DNA from: JAYRWN01 sp041917975
GTDB taxonomy: Bacteria > Bacteroidota > Bacteroidia > Chitinophagales > Saprospiraceae
Assembly (NCBI GenBank): GCA_041917975.1
Contig: JAYRWN010000447.1
Location: 1-29,266 of the forward strand
Reading direction: 5' to 3'
Length of the DNA: 29,266 bases
The notes under the pieces were generated by a model. The model was not told the origin of the DNA, did no database searches, and saw only the letters and a program-made list of their open reading frames with translations. A program made the translations under genes and the position numbers. Shown in pieces: positions 24,153 to 29,266 of this stretch; the stretch's first letter is position 1, and each line of letters begins with the position of its first letter.

Positions 24153-26306
24153 CTAGCGTGCTAATTTTAATTCATTGATAATATTGGTGGCTTTGCCCAA
24201 CTTGTCTATGCACCACAATACATAGCGGATGTCAACGCAAATGGTGCGATTTAGCTTTTCGTCAAAATCGATTTTATGACTAAGCGCTTCATAATTGCCG
24301 TCAAATGCCAGACCGATTAATTCACCTTTTCCATTGATGACCGGTGACCCGGAATTCCCCCCGGTGATATCATTATTGGTAATAAAGGTGACTACCAGGT
24401 CCTGACGAGTTTTATCTATATATTGACCGAAGTCCTTTTTCTTTACCGCCTCCAAAACATAATCCGGTAAATCGAATTCATAGTCGCCAGGTTTAAATTT
24501 TTCCAATATACCGCGAGTAGTACACACATAATCGTAGGTAACAGCATCTCTGGGGCTGTAATTTTGCACACTTCCATAGCTGACCCGCATGGAAAAGTTT
24601 GCATCGGGATACATTTTTGCGGCCGCCACCGGGTTCATTTGGCGTATGCCTTTCAGGTATAAACGACCCAGTTCGGCATTTTGGGCTGAAAAATCCTGAT
24701 ATTTTGGGGTGAATCGCTGGTTAAAATTATTTAAAAAGGACTTTGCCATGATCAGCGCCGGGTCGTTTTGTAATTGCTCCTTTGAAGGGTTGCGGCTGAA
24801 TTCTTCCCATTTTTTATTATCCAGCAATATGGTTTGATTAAATAAATGGCGAGCCATTTTTTTATAGGTAGCGTCATCCTCAAGATTTCCAAATTGCCCG
24901 GACAATTTTTCGAAGAATCCCTCAGGGTGTTGGGATTTTTCCACATCCTGGTAATACATTTTGATTACCGTAGCCACTATATTTTCGTCACTCACTAAAT
25001 CATTTTCTTTTGAGAAAGCCTCTCTAATGGAACTGATTTGATTCATGGCTTTGTCAATATTGGATTGTTCTCCGTTGTTCAGAGCATTCTCCAAGGATAT
25101 GAGTCGAGTGGCAAATCCCAAAGAGGGTGAACCAAAAATACCTTCGTTAATATACATCCGATGTTTTTCATATGGGGTCCAGGACTCGTAAATTTTTGCA
25201 TAGTCTTTAAAGATATTTTCAAACTCCGGTTTTCCATTTGCCCAGGACTGAAACTTCTGTTCATAGATCTGTTTGTTTTCGTGGGTCTTAAATTTTAACA
25301 GTTGTTTGCTTTCCCCATCGAAAAACTTCCAGTAATTAGCGATTGAGGCATAATTAGAGGCTAATTTTAATTTGGTAGCTGGATCCTTTTGCATTTCGGC
25401 AAACATGTATTTTAAGCGCATGTCACGAAGTTTGACCAGCGTGGGATTAGAAATATCTGTTTTTAATTTTACGCCAAAAGAGCTCTCCGAACGGTTTGTG
25501 CCACCAGGGTAACCGTAAATCATGGCGAAATCGCCATTTTTTACCCCTTTTAAAGACACCGGTAAAAAGTGTTTAGGTTTAAAAGGTACATTGTCCGCTG
25601 CATAGTCAGCGGGGTTACCGTCTTTATCCATATACACCCGGAAAATGCTAAAGTCCCCGGTATGGCGTGGCCATTCCCAGTTATCGGTATCTCCACCATA
25701 TTTACCTATGCTTTCGGGAGGCGTACCCACTAAACGTACGTCCCGAAAGATTTGATAGGTGTACATCAGAAATTGATTCCCTTTAAACATGGGATAAATA
25801 CGGGATACAATACCCTTGGATTGGTCTGCTTTGGAGGCCGTTAGAGATCCAACAATTTCTTGTTGTTTGGATAACCGCACGGATCCACTAAGGCCCATTA
25901 ACTCTTTTTCTATCTGGTCGGTTACATCATCAATACGTAATAAAAATTGCACTGTCAGTGGTGTACGGATTTCTTCAGCCATGCTGCGGGCATAGAATCC
26001 GTCACGCAAATAATTATGGTCCATAGAAGAAGCGTCAGCGATAGCATCGTATCCACAGTGATGGTTGGTGAAGATGAGCCCTTTGTCAGATACAATCTCA
26101 CCGGTACAGCCACCTCCAAAAATGATGATGGCATCTTTTAGTGAAGCTTTATTAAGGTCGTAGAGTTGTTTTTTGGAAAGTTTTAGGCCTTTCTTTACCA
26201 TATCCTGATAGACCTGCTCGCCCAACAAAAAGGGCAACCACATGCCTTCATCAGCCCATAAACGAGCAGAAAGCAATAGGACGAGTAAAATCATCTTTAT
26301 TTTCAT
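24153..26306 (-). CDS. S46 family dipeptidyl-peptidase, DPP7 type
   Basis: Periplasmic serine exopeptidase that releases dipeptides from peptide N-termini, used by Bacteroidota to feed on protein. 717 residues from ATG 26306 with a signal peptide (MKIKMILLVLLLSARLWADE). The frame is open to 26366, but a promoter box lies inside that stretch. Chymotrypsin-like halves flank a helical domain. The motif NHHCGYD at 81-87 holds the catalytic His, and TGGNSGSPV holds the catalytic S652. Eighteen residues on is G670 (FDGN). In P. gingivalis DPP7 the matching residue is Gly673, and in DPP11 it is Arg673, which selects Asp/Glu; so this enzyme should prefer hydrophobic P1 residues. That comparison is from memory of the family. 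Family markers MWLPFLL and the C-terminal VDIRYVLWCIDK are present. Confidence 0.92.
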   Translation of the reverse strand: MKIKMILLVLLLSARLWADEGMWLPFLLGEQVYQDMVKKGLKLSKKQLYDLNKASLKDAIIIFGGGCTGEIVSDKGLIFTNHHCGYDAIADASSMDHNYLRDGFYARSMAEEIRTPLTVQFLLRIDDVTDQIEKELMGLSGSVRLSKQQEIVGSLTASKADQSKGIVSRIYPMFKGNQFLMYTYQIFRDVRLVGTPPESIGKYGGDTDNWEWPRHTGDFSIFRVYMDKDGNPADYAADNVPFKPKHFLPVSLKGVKNGDFAMIYGYPGGTNRSESSFGVKLKTDISNPTLVKLRDMRLKYMFAEMQKDPATKLKLASNYASIANYWKFFDGESKQLLKFKTHENKQIYEQKFQSWANGKPEFENIFKDYAKIYESWTPYEKHRMYINEGIFGSPSLGFATRLISLENALNNGEQSNIDKAMNQISSIREAFSKENDLVSDENIVATVIKMYYQDVEKSQHPEGFFEKLSGQFGNLEDDATYKKMARHLFNQTILLDNKKWEEFSRNPSKEQLQNDPALIMAKSFLNNFNQRFTPKYQDFSAQNAELGRLYLKGIRQMNPVAAAKMYPDANFSMRVSYGSVQNYSPRDAVTYDYVCTTRGILEKFKPGDYEFDLPDYVLEAVKKKDFGQYIDKTRQDLVVTFITNNDITGGNSGSPVINGKGELIGLAFDGNYEALSHKIDFDEKLNRTICVDIRYVLWCIDKLGKATNIINELKLAR

Positions 26307-26322
26307 GGTGCTAAGTTTTATG

Positions 26323-26330
26323 CAAATATA
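26323..26330 (-). promoter_or_regulatory. -7 box of the S46 peptidase promoter
   Basis: On the minus strand TATATTTG matches TAnnTTTG, 16 bases before ATG 26306. The predicted transcript starts near 26316, which excludes the longer start at 26366 and gives a leader of about 10 bases. Confidence 0.6.
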
Positions 26331-26430
26331 TTCGGTGAATTTAAAATCAGTATAACCGCATGACAATAATCATAATAGCGAAGAATTGGGTCCTTTTACT
26401 TAGGATGGTATTAACAAGTCTAAACAATAG

Positions 26431-26599
26431 TGGGGTGGGCTATCATTTAAATTGGGAAAACGTTCCTATTTCAGCCCATGGGCAGGATTACATCTAGGTG
26501 TAAGCGGTGATATAACTATTTTGGTGGGGCAGCAAAAATATCGGCCTCCTGTATTTAATAGGAAAGTCTGCCAAAGTGGGTTGGTTTTTTAGTCATTAA
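26431..26599 (+). pseudogene. possible remnant of the 3' end of an outer-membrane beta-barrel gene
   Basis: In the 268-bp gap between two minus-strand genes, the plus strand reads WGGLSFKLGKRSYFSPWAG, then LHLGVSGDITILVGQQKYRPPVFN, in one frame (26431-26592), with the alternating pattern of amphipathic beta strands. Shifting frame near 26555-26575 gives KSAKVGWFFSH and a stop at 26597-26599; ending in KxGWFF is common for barrel proteins of Bacteroidota. There is no start codon, and a stop precedes the frame at 26428. I read it as a truncated, frameshifted fragment. The stretch is short, so chance remains possible. Confidence 0.35.
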
Positions 26600-26634
26600 A
26601 CTGGATTGGACAGGTTTTCGAAATTCCTATTTGA

Positions 26635-28824
26635 CTAAATAGCATCCAAATTTATGGGTAGTTTACGGATTCGCTGACCGGTCAAATCAAAGATGGCATT
26701 TGCTAGCGCCGGCGCTAAAGGCGGTAATGCCGGTTCACCAGCACCACCGGGGGCTTCCTGATTCTCCATAAGATGTATGTTCAACACTGGCATTTCATCA
26801 ATACGTAAAATCCGGTAGCGGTCAAAATTAGTTTGATCCGTCCGACCCTGAGTAAAGGTGATGGCATCTTTTATAGCTGCGGTTAAACCCATGGCAATAC
26901 AACCTTCCACCTGTGCCCGATAAGTGTCCGGATTTATTATTAGGCCGGCATCGATGATACTAACTATGCGGGTTATTTTTATCGACTGAGTATTGTTGCG
27001 CCTAACCTCCACCAAATGGGCCACTGTACTGCCGAAACTATGGGTCATAGCTATGCCTCGACCTGTTCCGGAGGGTTTTGCCGTAGTCCAACCACTTTTT
27101 TCTTCCAATGTATTTAGTACCTGGAGTCTGCGCGAATCATTAACTAAGAGCTTACGCCTGAACTCGAAAGGATCTTTTTGTCCTAATCTGGCTAGTTCAT
27201 CTATGAATGATTCATGCGGAAATGCATTCGTCGAAGCATACACCGAACGCCACCAACTCACCGGAATCGGGTCGATGTCAACCATGCAATAGCGGCTTTC
27301 AAAATGTGGGATATCGTAAAGTTCATGTATGGGCTCCATTTCATAACCCGGTTCAGCCGTCTTGACTTCTTGATTTTGAAATAAGGAAAAATCTATTGAA
27401 GGGGCTACTACTTTATGATAAAGTGCGGACAAATAACCCATTTGATCCAAGGCTCCTTTTAGGACGTTTAATGAGCCTGGTCGGAATGGGCCTTGGGTAG
27501 TATCATCTTCACGCGTCCAGACTAATTTTACCGGTTTCCCGGTACTTTTAGACAAATCAGCAGCTTGTAAAACAGGATCCGCAATGAGACGTCGGCCAAA
27601 CCCTCCGCCCACAAAGGGCAAATGGTAAGTAATATTTTTTTCCGGTATACCCAGATATTTGGAAATGTACTCTTGGTCCCAGGTAGGTGTTTGAGTAGGC
27701 GCCCAAATTTCTATCTTATCTCCTTGCACATGCACCAGACAGTTCATCGGTTCTTGCGGGGAATGGGCAACAAAAGGTAATTCGTATGAAGCTTCTAATT
27801 TAGAAGTAGATGAAGAAAAAGTTTTGGAGAAAGAGCCCTTGGTTTTATCAGCTTTCCCTTCGGATTGGCCAGCTTCTTGAAAAGCAGTATAAATTTTTTC
27901 GGTAGACCAAACTTGTTGTGGATCATTCCAACTTACTTTCAAAGCTTTTTTTCCTTGCAAAGCGGCCCAAAAATTTTCCGCTATGACCGCTACAGCTGGT
28001 TGAGATGGCCGGTCAAAAATTTTGCGTTCCGTGCGAATTACATCCAGAACACCTTTTATTTGTCTGGTTGCTTGATCATCGATGGAGGCAATGGAACCTG
28101 CCCAGGTGGGCGAATTTTCGATCGCGGCATAAACCATTCCAGGGATTTTCATATCCAACCCATAATTGGCCTCTCCGCGTACTTTCAGAGGTATATCCTG
28201 GCGCGGCCAGGCTTTACCTATATATTTAAATTCAGTGGGATCTTTCAGTTTAATGTCTTTAGGGACATCTAATTTTGCAGCCTCGGATACTAATTCGCCA
28301 AAAGTTAAACTCGTTTTGGTAAGGGTATTTATCACTTGGGCATTCTGAACAGTACACTGATCTGTGTTACAAGCCCAGCGGTTTGCGGCCGCCTGCACGA
28401 GTAAATAGCGGGCGGTTGCTCCAGCTTTACGTAAAAGATCCATGCTGCCGCGTACGCTGTAACTTCCGCCAACATCCTGATCTTTAAACTTACTTTTGTC
28501 GCCAGGAGCTTGTTGAATGCGGATGGTAGTTGGATCGGCATCCAGTTCTTCCGCCAGCATCACCGGCAATGACTGAAAAAGCCCGGTACCAATTTCCGGT
28601 TTATGCACCAAAATGGTGATGCTGTTGTCTTGGCCGATATGCAAAAAAGGATTCATTTGAACCAGGCCGGAGAGGTGGTCCGCAACATTTGTCTTAAATA
28701 ATTCAATTACTCCAACAGGGTCAGCTTTTTTACATGCTGTAATTGAGAACCCAATAAATAAACCGGTGGAGGTGATCGCAGCACTTTGCACAAAACGACG
28801 CCGGGAAATGGTTTTATTTTTCAT
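26635..28824 (-). CDS. molybdenum hydroxylase large subunit (IorB-like, xanthine dehydrogenase family), Tat-exported
   Basis: Binds the molybdenum-cytosine-dinucleotide-type cofactor and hydroxylates an aldehyde or N-heterocycle with water as oxygen source. 729 residues. The Tat signal SRRRFVQ is at 7-13, then a hydrophobic stretch and lipobox-like ITAC with C31, so it is probably a lipoprotein placed after folding with cofactor. Family motifs: NPFLHIGQDNSITILVHKPEIGTG, VGGSYSVRGS, HSPQEPMNCLVHV, VGGGFGRRL and, near the C-terminus, GGAGEPALPPLAPALANAI, whose Glu fits the catalytic base. These match the IorB group of single-chain Mo subunits paired with a small 2Fe-2S protein. The partner lies 19 bases upstream in the same operon. 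The natural substrate cannot be told, and a cytochrome c partner would lie beyond the window. Confidence 0.9.
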   Translation of the reverse strand: MKNKTISRRRFVQSAAITSTGLFIGFSITACKKADPVGVIELFKTNVADHLSGLVQMNPFLHIGQDNSITILVHKPEIGTGLFQSLPVMLAEELDADPTTIRIQQAPGDKSKFKDQDVGGSYSVRGSMDLLRKAGATARYLLVQAAANRWACNTDQCTVQNAQVINTLTKTSLTFGELVSEAAKLDVPKDIKLKDPTEFKYIGKAWPRQDIPLKVRGEANYGLDMKIPGMVYAAIENSPTWAGSIASIDDQATRQIKGVLDVIRTERKIFDRPSQPAVAVIAENFWAALQGKKALKVSWNDPQQVWSTEKIYTAFQEAGQSEGKADKTKGSFSKTFSSSTSKLEASYELPFVAHSPQEPMNCLVHVQGDKIEIWAPTQTPTWDQEYISKYLGIPEKNITYHLPFVGGGFGRRLIADPVLQAADLSKSTGKPVKLVWTREDDTTQGPFRPGSLNVLKGALDQMGYLSALYHKVVAPSIDFSLFQNQEVKTAEPGYEMEPIHELYDIPHFESRYCMVDIDPIPVSWWRSVYASTNAFPHESFIDELARLGQKDPFEFRRKLLVNDSRRLQVLNTLEEKSGWTTAKPSGTGRGIAMTHSFGSTVAHLVEVRRNNTQSIKITRIVSIIDAGLIINPDTYRAQVEGCIAMGLTAAIKDAITFTQGRTDQTNFDRYRILRIDEMPVLNIHLMENQEAPGGAGEPALPPLAPALANAIFDLTGQRIRKLPINLDAI

Positions 28825-28843
28825 AAATCATCAGGATCTAGTG

Positions 28844-29266
28844 TTAACCAATCTGTTTAGAATTCGTGGCGGCTCGTTTGATGGCCTTTCTAATCCGGTC
28901 ATAGGTGCCACAACGGCAGATGTGTAATTTCATCGTCTCATCAATTTCGTCATCGGAGGGGTCAGAGTTTTTGGATAATAAGGAAGCAGCTCTCATGATT
29001 TGCCCGGACTGACAGTAGCCACATTGGGGAACTTGTTCATCAATCCACGCGGTCTGAAGTGGGTGTTTACCTTCGGCATCGAGTCCTTCGATGGTGGTTA
29101 TGCGCCGCTCCTTTACTGCGGCCACTGGCGTACTACACGAGAATATCGGTTCACCATCAGCATGGACTGTACAGGAGCCGCATTGCATAATTCCGCAGCC
29201 GTATTTGGTACCATTTAAACCCAAATAATCCCGTAGAACCCATAACAAAGGCATGGTTTCATCTAC
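28844..29266 (-). CDS. 2Fe-2S subunit of the molybdenum hydroxylase (IorA-like), 5' end outside window
   Basis: Electron-transfer subunit that passes electrons from the Mo site through two 2Fe-2S clusters. The plant-ferredoxin-type cluster uses CGIMQCGSC and a fourth Cys 12 residues on (C-x4-C-x2-C-x11-C). The second cluster in the helical domain uses CGYC and CRC (PQCGYCQSGQIM, LHICRCGTYDRI). The frame stays open to the window edge and reads VDETMPLLWVLRDYLGL, so the ATG at 29254 is inside the conserved VDxxTPLLWVLRD motif; about 15-20 residues are missing. No Tat signal is seen on the visible part, in line with co-export bound to the large subunit. Confidence 0.93.
   Translation of the reverse strand, partial: VDETMPLLWVLRDYLGLNGTKYGCGIMQCGSCTVHADGEPIFSCSTPVAAVKERRITTIEGLDAEGKHPLQTAWIDEQVPQCGYCQSGQIMRAASLLSKNSDPSDDEIDETMKLHICRCGTYDRIRKAIKRAATNSKQIG

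Noticed and set aside
26307..26366. Longer start of the S46 peptidase
   Set aside because: The added stretch contains the TATATTTG promoter box and precedes a clean signal peptide at 26306.

Overview
The window looks like chromosomal DNA of a Bacteroidota bacterium, most likely of the Saprospiria/Chitinophagia type. This is an inference from gene content. The signs are a type IX secretion C-terminal sorting domain on a large SprB-repeat surface protein, an S46 dipeptidyl-peptidase, a lipoprotein alpha-L-fucosidase, start codons without Shine-Dalgarno sequences, and repeated promoter -7 boxes of the form TAnnTTTG. That box is the Bacteroidota housekeeping sigma consensus. It lies before the tRNA genes, infC, rpmI, the fucosidase and the S46 peptidase. 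No phage, insertion sequence, CRISPR array or plasmid function was seen.

Layout. 1-5846 is the 3' part of a giant secreted adhesin whose start lies outside the window; it opens inside a 348-bp tandem repeat array. 6254-7342 is an exported protein of short repeats from a family I do not recognise. 7666-7827 is a tRNA-Val/tRNA-Pro pair on the minus strand with its own promoter and terminator. 8301-10847 is clpC. 10983-12261 is the infC-rpmI-rplT translation operon, closed by a strong terminator. 12392-14664 (minus) holds asnA and a ferritin-like/VIT1 metal transporter. 14813-16050 is an ECF sigma factor with a probable membrane anti-sigma partner. 16163-18367 is a GH29 fucosidase lipoprotein. 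18394-21983 (minus) is an O-antigen ligase-like membrane protein with TPRs, preceded by a membrane-anchored MutS-family ATPase. 22114-23983 is exodeoxyribonuclease III and an exported propeller-like protein. 24153-26306 (minus) is a DPP7-type S46 peptidase. 26431-26599 looks like the eroded 3' end of an outer-membrane beta-barrel gene. 26635-29266 (minus) is a Tat-exported molybdenum hydroxylase large subunit and its 2Fe-2S subunit, the latter cut by the window edge.

Much of the window serves the cell envelope and nutrient scavenging: the T9SS adhesin, fucosidase, dipeptidyl-peptidase, O-antigen-type ligase and periplasmic oxidoreductase. These sit among housekeeping genes for translation, proteolysis, asparagine synthesis and DNA repair. 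I found no multigene system that is clearly new. The best leads are the repeat array with its own base composition, the repeat protein at 6254, the membrane-tethered MutS ATPase, the barrel remnant near 26.5 kb, and several inverted repeats just upstream of start codons.
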